Shown here in pieces: positions 15,931 to 23,580 of a stretch of 45,216 bases of DNA. The position numbers were made by a program, and so were the translations under genes. Within the stretch, counting starts at the first letter, position 1; the number at the start of each line of letters is the position of its first letter. The DNA is from Natroniella acetigena (GTDB lineage: Bacteria > Bacillota > Halanaerobiia > Halobacteroidales > Halobacteroidaceae). The notes beneath the pieces are model-generated. The model had not been told where the DNA came from, searched no databases, and saw only the letters and a list, made by a program, of their open reading frames with translations. The stretch is taken from NCBI RefSeq assembly GCF_023227745.1, contig NZ_JALKBX010000017.1, forward strand, positions 1 to 45,216. Reading direction: 5' to 3'.

Positions 15931-16455
15931 ATCAAGATGATATTAAGGCCAAAATAGTACTAGGGGATTTAGGGATAATCCCTCTAGTCGTTTAGGGTTA
16001 GCTGACTATGAAAATTGGTATCGCTTAGTAAATGTTTATGAATTAGTACATATTGCTCAGATAGCCAATACTTCTGGGGCAAGTAATCTGACTACTTCTA
16101 TATTTAGAAATTTATTTTCGCTCAATCTTTATGCTCCATTATGGTTAATAGAAAGAATTGCTGTCTATGGCGAATCTCAAGCTAGTCTCTATGAGAGGAA
16201 GTTAAATTCTGCTTACTATGATGTAGCTATAGCTCCTAAGGCTAAAGCAGGAGAATTGCCATCGATGTTAGAAGTAACATATAACCATAATTATTTTTCT
16301 GCTGGATACTAATACTTATATGGAGCGAACTTCCTTTAGTATTTAGCAAGTACTTATGGTGAGGAGAAATTTACAATTCTTTTTTCAATTATGGGAATCT
16401 CTATCTCTGAAGCCGGGAGAAGCGTTTATTTTGGAGTTTATACAGCCTTTTAGAG
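15931..16455 (+). pseudogene. Peptidase-MA-like protein remnant
   Basis: Fragments of one frame read WYRLVNVYELVHIAQIANTS, then SIFRNLFSLNLYAPLWLIER, ESQASLYERKLNSAYYD and GELPSMLEVTYNHNYF before a stop near 16311. Further shifted pieces run to about 16455. The layout resembles peptidase-MA-like zinc protease domains found with beta-propeller repeats, where the motif would be HExxH. Here the first His is Tyr (YELVH), so even the metal site is damaged. There are stops at both ends, no start codon and no ribosome site. It occupies most of the 15772-16483 gap. Confidence 0.5.
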
Positions 16456-16483
16456 CTTAATAAAATTAGAAAGGAAATCAGTT

Positions 16484-17878
16484 ATGATTAAAGAGCTTGA
16501 CAGATTGGTGAAAATATTAGCAGAAAATAACTTAGAAGGATTTTTAGTAGGAGGAGTAGTCCGTGATTATTTATTAGAGCGAAAGATTAAGGATGTTGAT
16601 CTAGCAATTAAGGGCCAAGTGGAGCAAGTGGCCAAGGAGTTTGCAGCTAAAATTGATGGTAGCTTTGTAATTTTAGATCAAAAACATGATATCTATCGAG
16701 TCGTCAAAGAAGAATTAATTTATGATTTTGCTTTATTAGCTGGTGCTACGATTGAAGCTGATTTAAAGCGGCGTGATTTTACAATTAATGCATTAGCAAT
16801 TAAGCTAACTGCTGATCTTTTAGCTGCCTTATTAAAGCAAGCTGATTTAACAGAATACTTGATTGATCCATTATCAGGTATAGATGATCTTAAGCAGCAG
16901 AGTATTAAGGCAGCTCAGGACAATACTTTTTGCTCAGATCCTATTCGATTATTTAGGGCGGTTAGATTTGCAGCTAGACTTAGTTTTGACTTAGAGCAGC
17001 AGACTAAAGAATTAATGAGAGAGGTTGAAGCTAAAGAGGTTAAAAAAGTAGCCAAAGAGCGGATTAGAGAAGAATTGATTAAGCTGTTAGCTTCTAATAG
17101 GGCAGCCCAACATCTAATCGAATTAGAAGAGGAGTTTTCTTTGTTATCACTATTAATTCCTGAAATTGAAAGATTGAAGGAGATTGGTCAATGTAAGTAT
17201 CATCAAGAAGATGTTTGGACCCATTCAACTTATGCTTTGCAGAGGCTAGAAGAGCTATTAAGAGAAGAATTTTGGTCGGCTAGAATTGAGCAGAAAAGAG
17301 TTTCTTTACTTAAGTTGGCCCTGTTATTTCATGATTTAGGAAAGATTTGGACTGAGGAAATAATTGATGGGGAGGTTCATTTTTACGATCATCAACGAGT
17401 AGGGGCCAAACGTCTTGAACCGATTTTATCTGAGCTACGATTTAGTAAAGGAGAGACCTCTTATATCAGGACTTTGGTTAGATATCATATGCGACCTATG
17501 TCTTTATATTACGCACAAAATTTAACTGCTAAAGGGAAGTATCGCTTCTTTAGAGCGGGAGGAGAGTTTGTTTCTGATATCTGCTTAGTAGCTGCTGCTG
17601 ACTTGATCAGTACTAAAGAATTAAACAATAAGACAGAAGAGATTGAAGGTTGTATCAGGTTTTTGCAACAATTAATTAAAGAGTTTGAGCAGAGTGAAGA
17701 GCGAACAAAGACTAGATTGGTAACTGGGGATGAGATTATAGATGTTTTTTCGATAACAGAAGGTCCTCAAGTTGGAGAATTACTTGAGCAGGTAAGGGAG
17801 GCTCAAGCTATTGGGAAGGTTGAGACTAAAGAAGAAGCAATTGAATATTTAAAGAAGGAAGTTGCCAATTTTGATTAA
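16484..17878 (+). CDS. cca: CCA tRNA nucleotidyltransferase / poly(A) polymerase family with HD domain
   Basis: A 464-residue class II nucleotidyltransferase. The catalytic head has FLVGGVVRDYLL (about residues 20-31), the metal-binding Asp pair in DVDLAI, RRDFTINALAI and the RNA-binding RLFRAVRFAARLSF. An HD domain follows (LALLFHDLGKIW, about 280-291, with a later RYHMRP). CCA-adding enzymes repair or build the tRNA 3' end; some members with this architecture add only A or act as poly(A) polymerases, and motif reading cannot separate these. An HD domain can carry phosphatase or phosphodiesterase activity. The start ATG follows AAAGGAA. It is followed by a repeat element. Confidence 0.9.
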   Translation: MIKELDRLVKILAENNLEGFLVGGVVRDYLLERKIKDVDLAIKGQVEQVAKEFAAKIDGSFVILDQKHDIYRVVKEELIYDFALLAGATIEADLKRRDFTINALAIKLTADLLAALLKQADLTEYLIDPLSGIDDLKQQSIKAAQDNTFCSDPIRLFRAVRFAARLSFDLEQQTKELMREVEAKEVKKVAKERIREELIKLLASNRAAQHLIELEEEFSLLSLLIPEIERLKEIGQCKYHQEDVWTHSTYALQRLEELLREEFWSARIEQKRVSLLKLALLFHDLGKIWTEEIIDGEVHFYDHQRVGAKRLEPILSELRFSKGETSYIRTLVRYHMRPMSLYYAQNLTAKGKYRFFRAGGEFVSDICLVAAADLISTKELNNKTEEIEGCIRFLQQLIKEFEQSEERTKTRLVTGDEIIDVFSITEGPQVGELLEQVREAQAIGKVETKEEAIEYLKKEVANFD

Positions 17879-17935
17879 TTGTAAATCAAGATTGATGATT
17901 GCAGGGGATTTAATTTAAAGCTAGAAGTAATTATA

Positions 17936-18140
17936 ATATTGTGGCACTTTCGTGCCACAATATAGTTTACAGTTGACAGTGTACAGTGTACAGTTATAAG
18001 ATCAAGACCTTAAGAACTTAAGCACCCTAAAAGCTTTATATTTAGAAGTTTAGAGTGATTTTGAATTTGGGGTTTTAACTGTCAACTGTAAACCGTAAAC
18101 TGTACACTGATATAAAGTGGCACTTTGCCACTTTATATCA
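17936..18140. repeat. Complete heptamer-arm element with two cap hairpins
   Basis: The left cap is ATATTGTGGCAC-TTTC-GTGCCACAATAT (17936-17963). The left arm is a run of 7-bp units (TTTACAG TTGACAG, then TGTACAG TGTACAG). A ~85-bp core follows. The right arm is the inverted counterpart (CTGTCAA CTGTAAA, then CCGTAAA CTGTACA). The right cap is TGATATAAAGTGGCA-CTT-TGCCACTTTATATCA (18108-18140), with 15-bp perfect arms. No gene lies in 17879-18186. Confidence 0.85.
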
Positions 18141-18186
18141 ATTAAGCGTTAGAATTGAAATTTTTTAGAGAGGATAGGAAAATAAA

Positions 18187-18702
18187 ATGATATTTTTTGA
18201 ACTATTCATCACCTTTATGAAGATAGGCGTCTTTACTTTTGGTAGCGGATATGCAATGTTAGCATTGGCTGAAGTAGAAGTTGTAGAAGTAAATAGTTGG
18301 TTAAGCATTGAGGAGTTTACGGATGCAGTTGCTTTGGCAGAAGTTACTCCCGGACCAATCATGGTCAATCTAGCAACTTTTGTAGGAACTAAAATCGGTG
18401 GAGTTGCAGGGGCTATAATAGCTACTTTAGGTTTGATTATTCCTCCGATGACTGCTTTGATAATAGTGACTAAATTATATTTAGATTTTAAGGATAATCA
18501 GCTAATAGATAAGATTTTCAAAGGATTAAGACCAGCAGTGATAGGTCTGATTATTACTGTAATTATTAATTTAGGTCGTTCAACGTTTGTAGACGTTAAG
18601 AGTGTTGTGATTACGGTCAGTGTTGTAATCAGCATCTCTTTAGGCTTACATCCTATTTTAGCTGTGGTTGGAGGGGGAGTTGCAGGGTTGATGATTTTTT
18701 AA
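18187..18702 (+). CDS. Single-domain chromate transporter family protein (ChrA-like)
   Basis: A 171-residue membrane protein of the CHR family, with about five hydrophobic segments. FMKIGVFTFGSGYAMLAL, then EFTDAVALAEVTPGPIMVNL and FVGTKIGGVAGA are the family's signature motifs. Short CHR proteins normally work as pairs encoded side by side; here only one is present and a repeat element lies where a partner could have been. The substrate may be chromate or another anion. The start ATG has a rather weak GAGAGGA site. Confidence 0.85.
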   Translation: MIFFELFITFMKIGVFTFGSGYAMLALAEVEVVEVNSWLSIEEFTDAVALAEVTPGPIMVNLATFVGTKIGGVAGAIIATLGLIIPPMTALIIVTKLYLDFKDNQLIDKIFKGLRPAVIGLIITVIINLGRSTFVDVKSVVITVSVVISISLGLHPILAVVGGGVAGLMIF

Positions 18703-18741
18703 GGTGAAGAGTTAAAACTAAAGATTGAAAGAGGGATTAGG

Positions 18742-19395
18742 ATGAAAAAGTGGATTGGTTTATTTGTATTAATGGTTATTTTTTTAGTAGGTTGTAATTC
18801 TGATCAAATTCAGATTAAAGATGGAGAAATAACTAGAGAAGATGGACAAGTTGCTGTTGATATAGAATTAGATGTTCAATTGAGTGCTAATAACTATTAT
18901 AGGTTATCTGCTAGTCAAAATGCAGTACTAACTGATGCAGCAGAAAATCAGTTAAGACCAATTAAGAGGCTATCTAGCACTGCCTTAGATGGAACGATCG
19001 ATCAATCGGGAGTTTATAGTACTACTTTATTCTTTCCGTTACCAGAGGAACTATCTGAGCAATTAGTATTACAAATTAAAAATATTAGACGTTATAAAAG
19101 GGTCAACTCTTCTCCAGCTAGAAATTTGCTTGCTGGTGGCTCTGGTGGCAATATTGCTGTTTCACAAGAGGTAAGTCGCTCTGGGACTTATAGTGATCTA
19201 TTGGGTGAATATACGATTGAATTTCAATTTGAATTGGATGAGCAAGAAGCAGATAAAGATGAAATTAATAATCTCAGTCAAGAATCTGAACTTGATTTAG
19301 CTAGGGAGAGAAATATTACTGAAATTTATCGTTTAGAGCGGGTTGATTTAATTAGAAATGGGCAGCAAAAGGTTAATATATTTAGAGAGAAATAA
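18742..19395 (+). CDS. Predicted lipoprotein of unknown function
   Basis: 217 residues. The N-terminus MKKWIGLFVLMVIFLVGCNS is a lipoprotein signal with lipobox LVGC and Cys18 as the lipidation site, so the mature protein is anchored outside the cytoplasmic membrane. The rest is hydrophilic, with beta-strand-like alternation, a glycine-rich loop (LLAGGSGG) and an acidic stretch near residue 175. I do not recognise a domain. It follows the chromate transporter gene by 39 bp with a good GAGGGATTAGG site and may be cotranscribed. Confidence 0.75.
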   Translation: MKKWIGLFVLMVIFLVGCNSDQIQIKDGEITREDGQVAVDIELDVQLSANNYYRLSASQNAVLTDAAENQLRPIKRLSSTALDGTIDQSGVYSTTLFFPLPEELSEQLVLQIKNIRRYKRVNSSPARNLLAGGSGGNIAVSQEVSRSGTYSDLLGEYTIEFQFELDEQEADKDEINNLSQESELDLARERNITEIYRLERVDLIRNGQQKVNIFREK

Positions 19396-19501
19396 AAGGA
19401 TAACTATAATAAGGTTATTTTTTTATCACTTTTAGAGAAAGTTATTTTGTTTTTTGCTGTTTCAGTAATTTAACTTGTCAATGAGAAAACATTTAATAAG
19501 G

Positions 19502-19547
19502 TAGTAGATAATCTACTATTGACAAATTAAATAACCTATGCTATTCT
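19502..19547 (+). promoter_or_regulatory. Ferredoxin promoter with adjacent operator-like palindrome
   Basis: TTGACA at 19519-19524 and TATTCT at 19542-19547 with 17-bp spacing. A perfect inverted repeat TAGTAGAT-A-ATCTACTA (19502-19518) touches the -35 box and could bind an activator or repressor. The ~115-nt leader contains an 8-bp pairing TTGTTGAA/TTCAACAA (19559-19566 with 19628-19635). Confidence 0.7.
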
Positions 19548-19671
19548 ATATTAGAGGATTGTTGAAAGTTACTTTTAATTATTACTCTATTTTGGTTACA
19601 TAAGGCTAAATTTATAATACTAAAGGGTTCAACAAATTAAATAAACCTATAGCTGAAGTGGAGGTGAAAAC

Positions 19672-19836
19672 ATGTATACAATTACTGATGAATGTGTTGC
19701 TTGTGGAGTATGTGTAGATGAATGTCCAGTAGAGGCTATCGCTGAAGGAGATGACAAGTATGAAGTCTCCGATGAATGTGTTGATTGTGGAGTGTGTGTA
19801 GATAGCTGTCCAGTAGAAGCTATTGAAGAAGAGTAA
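19672..19836 (+). CDS. 2[4Fe-4S] ferredoxin (54 aa)
   Basis: A small soluble electron carrier. Its two near-identical halves carry CVACGVCVDECP and CVDCGVCVDSCP, giving eight cysteines for two [4Fe-4S] clusters in the clostridial pattern. It is very acidic. The start ATG has a GGAGGTGAA ribosome site (19660-19668), and a promoter and a terminator flank it, so it is an independent, probably highly expressed gene. It is the natural partner of the hydrogenase encoded at 8295-13045 and of pyruvate oxidation. It is easily missed because of its length. Confidence 0.96.
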   Translation: MYTITDECVACGVCVDECPVEAIAEGDDKYEVSDECVDCGVCVDSCPVEAIEEE

Positions 19837-19853
19837 TATTGTTGCTAATCAGA

Positions 19854-19887
19854 AAGAGTTCTAGGAGGTTACCTAGGACTCTTTTTT
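19854..19887 (+). terminator. Terminator of the ferredoxin gene
   Basis: AAGAGTTCTAGG pairs with CCTAGGACTCTT over an AGGTTA loop, followed by TTTTTT. Confidence 0.88.
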
Positions 19888-19905
19888 ATATTAATGATAC
19901 AATAA

Positions 19906-20010
19906 AGCTTCAGTTTATAGTTGATAATTGAGAGTTGAAGATCAAGTCCATAAATTCAAAGGTTTTTATCTATCAATTTTAAACTATCAATTATCAATTG
20001 AAGTTAAGCT
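19906..20010. repeat. Heptamer-arm element, AT-rich variant
   Basis: The left arm reads in 7-bp steps CAGTTTA TAGTTGA, then TAATTGA GAGTTGA. The right arm is inverted (TCAATTT TAAACTA, then TCAATTA TCAATTG). Both ends are marked by AGCTT/AAGCT. There are no cap hairpins. The rest of 20011-20232 is AT-rich, with a possible TTGAAT/TATATT promoter for the lipase operon near 20066-20095 and no gene. Confidence 0.7.
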
Positions 20011-20232
20011 GTATATCAATTCTAGGATTTGATGTTTCTAAGAGAGGATAATTATTATGATTGTTGAATATCATAATAAAGGTATTGTATATTTTTAAGG
20101 TTGGAATTAGAATTAACTTTAAAGGGATGGTTATTTTCTAGTTTTTAAATATTAATGTTTTCAGTATTTTGAATTTAATTGTCAATTGAAACAGGAGGTG
20201 AGGATTGCCGTAAATAAGGAGGCAATTAATTT

Positions 20233-21039
20233 ATGAGACCTAGTATTGGATTGGCTTTAGGAGCGGGTTCAGCGAGAGGGTTGGCCCATTTGGGTGTTTT
20301 GAAGGTTTTTGAAGAAGAAGGAGTTGCGATTGATTATTTAGCTGGAACAAGTATTGGAAGTGTTGTAGGTGGTTTTTATGCTACTGGATTGGATTTACAT
20401 ATGTTAGAACGATTAGCAAAACATTTGACGTGGGATCACTTGACTGATTTAACAGTACCAAGAAGGGGTTTGATAGCTGGTAATAAGGCTAAAGAGTTTT
20501 TTGAGTTATTAACCAAAAAAAAGACCTTTAATCAATTAGAGCTGCCTTTTGTAACGGTAGCTGTAGATGTTGAACGTGGTGAAGAGGTTATAATTGATAG
20601 TGGCTTGGTAGCTGATGGAATTAGGGCCAGCATGTCTATCCCAGGGGTTTATGTGCCTTATCAATTAGATGGGAAAAAGCTGGTAGATGGAGCAGTTCTT
20701 AATCGGGTTCCAGTATCTCCTGTTAGGGGATTGGGAGCAGATATTGTAATTGGAGTAGATGTAAGCCATAAAGTAAATTATAAATCTGAAGTCAGTACTA
20801 TTTTTGATGTAATTATGAATTCAATTGATATTATGCAACAAGAGATTACTAAGCATAAAAATCATGGTGCGGATTTATTAATTAGACCGCCGGTAGGTCA
20901 TATTAAAGCTACTGACCTAGATCAAGCTCGAGAGTGTATTGATTTAGGTTATCAGGCAGCTAAAGAAGCAATCCCAAAGGTTAAAAATTTAATTGAGGAG
21001 TGGACTATGGATGAAGAAGAAAGGATTAATCAAGAATAA
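20233..21039 (+). CDS. Patatin-like phospholipase (RssA/YlbK-like)
   Basis: A 268-residue cytoplasmic serine hydrolase fold. The oxyanion loop is LALGAGSARGLAHLGVL (residues 7-23), the nucleophile elbow GTSIGS (Ser about 41), and the catalytic Asp lies in VDGAVLN (about 152-158). Ser and Asp form the catalytic dyad that cleaves acyl esters. The protein has the short bacterial RssA/YlbK length. Its gene overlaps the following ylbL gene, matching the ylbK-ylbL-ylbM order of Bacillus; ylbM is here too, but on the opposite strand. The physiological substrate is unknown. Confidence 0.9.
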   Translation: MRPSIGLALGAGSARGLAHLGVLKVFEEEGVAIDYLAGTSIGSVVGGFYATGLDLHMLERLAKHLTWDHLTDLTVPRRGLIAGNKAKEFFELLTKKKTFNQLELPFVTVAVDVERGEEVIIDSGLVADGIRASMSIPGVYVPYQLDGKKLVDGAVLNRVPVSPVRGLGADIVIGVDVSHKVNYKSEVSTIFDVIMNSIDIMQQEITKHKNHGADLLIRPPVGHIKATDLDQARECIDLGYQAAKEAIPKVKNLIEEWTMDEEERINQE

Positions 21040-22024
21040 ACGATTATTAAGTTTAATAGTTATTGGTCTTTTGATAGCTATTTTATTTTTTTGGCCCAGT
21101 AATTATTATCTTGTTTCTCCTGGCAAGGCAGAGAGATTAGCCCCAATGATTGAGATAGAAGAAGGGGCAACTACTCATCCGGTGCAAGGTGATATAATGT
21201 TAACATCTGTTTCGATGAAAAGGGCCAGTTTGATAGAATCTATTCATGTGCGATTATTTAATCCTGATTTGGTAGAGTTGAGATCCAGGAATTTTTTGCC
21301 ACCTGGAGTAGATATGGATGAATACTTTGAACTAATGCAAGAGATGATGCAAGAAAGTCAGATGAAAGCCAAAGCAGTAGCTTTAGAAAAAGCCGGGTAT
21401 GAGACTAAGATTACTGGTGAAGGTGCTCGTATAGTCAAGGTTTTAGAGGAAAGTGATGCTTATAATAAATTACAGACTGATGATATTATTATAGCGATTG
21501 ATGATCAACCAGTTGAATTATTGACAGAAGTGATTAATAAGGTTCAAGCACGAGAAGTAGGTGCTGATGTAAAAGTAACAGTTAAGCGTAATGGAGAGGA
21601 AAAGGATTTTGTAATTGAGACTAGAGTTCTTGAAGAAGGTTCAACTCAACCATCAATCGGTGTCTTAATCAGTCCTTATCAACGAGAATATGAGCTACCA
21701 ATTGAGGTTAATATTGAAGCAGGTCAGATTGGTGGACCATCAGCTGGAAGTATGTTTACTTTAGAAATTTATAATCGATTGACTGAAGAGGACTTAACTA
21801 AAAATGTACAGATAGCTGGGACTGGAACAATTAGTTTGGATGGTAAAATAGGAAAGATCGATGGAGTACAACAAAAGATAGCAGCTGCTAAAGAAGAAGG
21901 AGCAGACATCTTTTTTGTACCAGTAGGAAATCAGGAAGAAGTAGAGAGGGTAGAAAAAGAGGGGATTGAAATTGTTATTGTTGAAGATATAGATCAAATT
22001 ATTTCATATTTAGAGGGAATTTAG
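21011..22024 (+). CDS. ylbL: YlbL-type membrane PDZ/Lon-like protease
   Basis: About 337 residues. One N-terminal membrane helix (about 15-32) is followed by YYLVSPGKAERL, a PDZ domain (about 130-205) and a Lon-type (S16) proteolytic domain. The catalytic Ser is in GGPSAGSMFTLEIYNRL and the Lys in GKIGKIDGVQQKIAAAKEEG, forming the Ser-Lys dyad. It is likely an extracytoplasmic-facing quality-control protease. I chose ATG 21011, behind GAGGAG, rather than TTG 20993; it overlaps the patatin gene by 29 bp. Its stop overlaps the convergent tmcAL stop by 4 bp. Confidence 0.9.
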   Translation: MKKKGLIKNKRLLSLIVIGLLIAILFFWPSNYYLVSPGKAERLAPMIEIEEGATTHPVQGDIMLTSVSMKRASLIESIHVRLFNPDLVELRSRNFLPPGVDMDEYFELMQEMMQESQMKAKAVALEKAGYETKITGEGARIVKVLEESDAYNKLQTDDIIIAIDDQPVELLTEVINKVQAREVGADVKVTVKRNGEEKDFVIETRVLEEGSTQPSIGVLISPYQREYELPIEVNIEAGQIGGPSAGSMFTLEIYNRLTEEDLTKNVQIAGTGTISLDGKIGKIDGVQQKIAAAKEEGADIFFVPVGNQEEVERVEKEGIEIVIVEDIDQIISYLEGI

Positions 22025-23310
22025 GTTAAAATGACTGGTTGGCGATAAAAATCAACTCCCCCTTGGCGGGCTGTTAATTTAGGATAAGTCAGTGAATAGA
22101 TATTATTAGCTTTAATATCAGATAAGAGCATCTTTTGTCTGATATCTTTAGGTTGCTGATTAGAACGGAAGTGATTTGATAACTTAGTGATGATTGGCAA
22201 CTCAGCCCTTTCTTTTAATAACTTAAGTAATTTTCTACCTTGTTGATTAAAACCTAATATTCTAAAGTATTGTGGTCCTCCTGCTAATTCAAATTTGTTT
22301 AATTGTTTTTGGTTTAAACCTAATAATAATTGAGTTAAAATACGTTGGATTCTGGTTTGGGTAAAACGTTTAGTTTTAATCAATTCTATTAACTCTGACA
22401 GAGATGTTGCCTTTGTAGCAGCATCTTTAAATCTATTCTCTAACCCTCCGGTTACCCCTTCATAATTTCTTAAATGGTGATGAGTAGTTCTTCTTAATAA
22501 AGTTAAGATTTGCAAAGTGAAATTTTCGTAAAAAATAGGGCCAACCCCCTCTTTAAATGCCGTTTCTAAAAGTTTAAAGGTTGAATCAGGCATTGTCTTT
22601 TTTAGTTTAGTATCTAGTAGGGATTGCTGGGAGTTATGATTTTCCTTAATCTTCTGTCTGATTGCCGATGCACTAGCTATTTTTTCTAATTTAGATGAAT
22701 GATAATTACTTCCCTCTCGTTTGATAGTTAAGGGAATAATTGAGCTATTTAAGTTATTTAAAGCTCTAATATATTCTAAGCCTAAAATGTTATTGGCATT
22801 GGTTAGAATAGACTTTAGTTTAGCTACTGAAATATCAATTGAATTAAAGTTAGATTGTAGGAGTTTGATTAAAGCTTTACTACGGGCTAATGGATAAGAA
22901 ACTCCTGTTGCTAACTCTTGTTTGATTAATTGGTCAAGCTGTTTAGGTTGATCTGCTAATAACCTGCCAATGAATTTTAGGGGAGTAATCTCTCCTATTT
23001 CGCTTCCAAAACAGAGATAATCTACAATATTTGTTGCGGTTAGTAGTTTGACTGCTCCATGAGCAAAGTATTGAGCACTGCGAGTAGTATATGCAATAGG
23101 TAGTTGAATTACCAAATCAACCCCCGCTTGGAGGGCCATTTTTGTGCGAACCCATTGGTTAACGATAGCAGGTGTTCCTCGCTGTAAGAAGGCACCACTC
23201 ATAATGCAAATTGTTCTATCTGCGTTACTTTTTATTAATGATTTATTAAGATGAATTTTGTGTCCATGATGAAACGGATTATATTCAGTAATAATGCCGA
23301 GTGTTTTCAA
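22021..23310 (-). CDS. tmcAL: tRNA(Met) cytidine acetate ligase (TmcAL/YlbM)
   Basis: A 429-residue nucleotidyltransferase-like enzyme. The N-terminal GIITEYNPFHHGHKIHL is the HxGH-type ATP-binding motif. MSGAFLQRGTPAIVNQW and the later LCFGSEIG are family signatures. In Bacillus, TmcAL activates acetate with ATP to put N4-acetylcytidine at the wobble position of elongator tRNA-Met. Here acetate is made nearby by Pta-AckA, encoded on the other strand just upstream, although the intergenic palindrome at 23379 separates them. The start ATG follows AAGGAGGG on the minus strand. Confidence 0.93.
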   Translation of the reverse strand: MKTLGIITEYNPFHHGHKIHLNKSLIKSNADRTICIMSGAFLQRGTPAIVNQWVRTKMALQAGVDLVIQLPIAYTTRSAQYFAHGAVKLLTATNIVDYLCFGSEIGEITPLKFIGRLLADQPKQLDQLIKQELATGVSYPLARSKALIKLLQSNFNSIDISVAKLKSILTNANNILGLEYIRALNNLNSSIIPLTIKREGSNYHSSKLEKIASASAIRQKIKENHNSQQSLLDTKLKKTMPDSTFKLLETAFKEGVGPIFYENFTLQILTLLRRTTHHHLRNYEGVTGGLENRFKDAATKATSLSELIELIKTKRFTQTRIQRILTQLLLGLNQKQLNKFELAGGPQYFRILGFNQQGRKLLKLLKERAELPIITKLSNHFRSNQQPKDIRQKMLLSDIKANNIYSLTYPKLTARQGGVDFYRQPVILT

Positions 23311-23378
23311 TAATATCCCTCCTTGAACTTATATTATAGAGCTCTAGAGATTAAATATCAATAGCTTGTTATTTTATT

Positions 23379-23411
23379 AATATTCAAAATTATAATATAA
23401 TTTTGAATATT
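23379..23411. promoter_or_regulatory. 33-bp near-perfect palindrome between tmcAL and pta
   Basis: AATATTCAAAATTATA and its exact complement TATAATTTTGAATATT flank one A. The two genes diverge from here, so it could be an operator or hold overlapping promoters (TATAAT occurs in both directions). The palindrome is too AT-rich and lacks the T-run expected of a terminator. Confidence 0.5.
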
Positions 23412-23580
23412 ATGAATATATAAAATATTATGATTATTTAAACTTTGAACTTTTTGGGTTATTAACAAGGATATTACTTATAACATCTAGTAGTTTAAAA
23501 GATGAATGCAATGAATAATTTTATTTATAAGAATATAACCTATTTACTGCATTGTAGATAAATAATAAGGAGGGGGACAA

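Noticed and set aside
20993-21010. TTG 20993 as the start of ylbL
   Set aside because: The GAGGAG ribosome site at 20995-21000 overlaps it; ATG 21011 has proper spacing and the product begins MKKKG as expected before the membrane helix.
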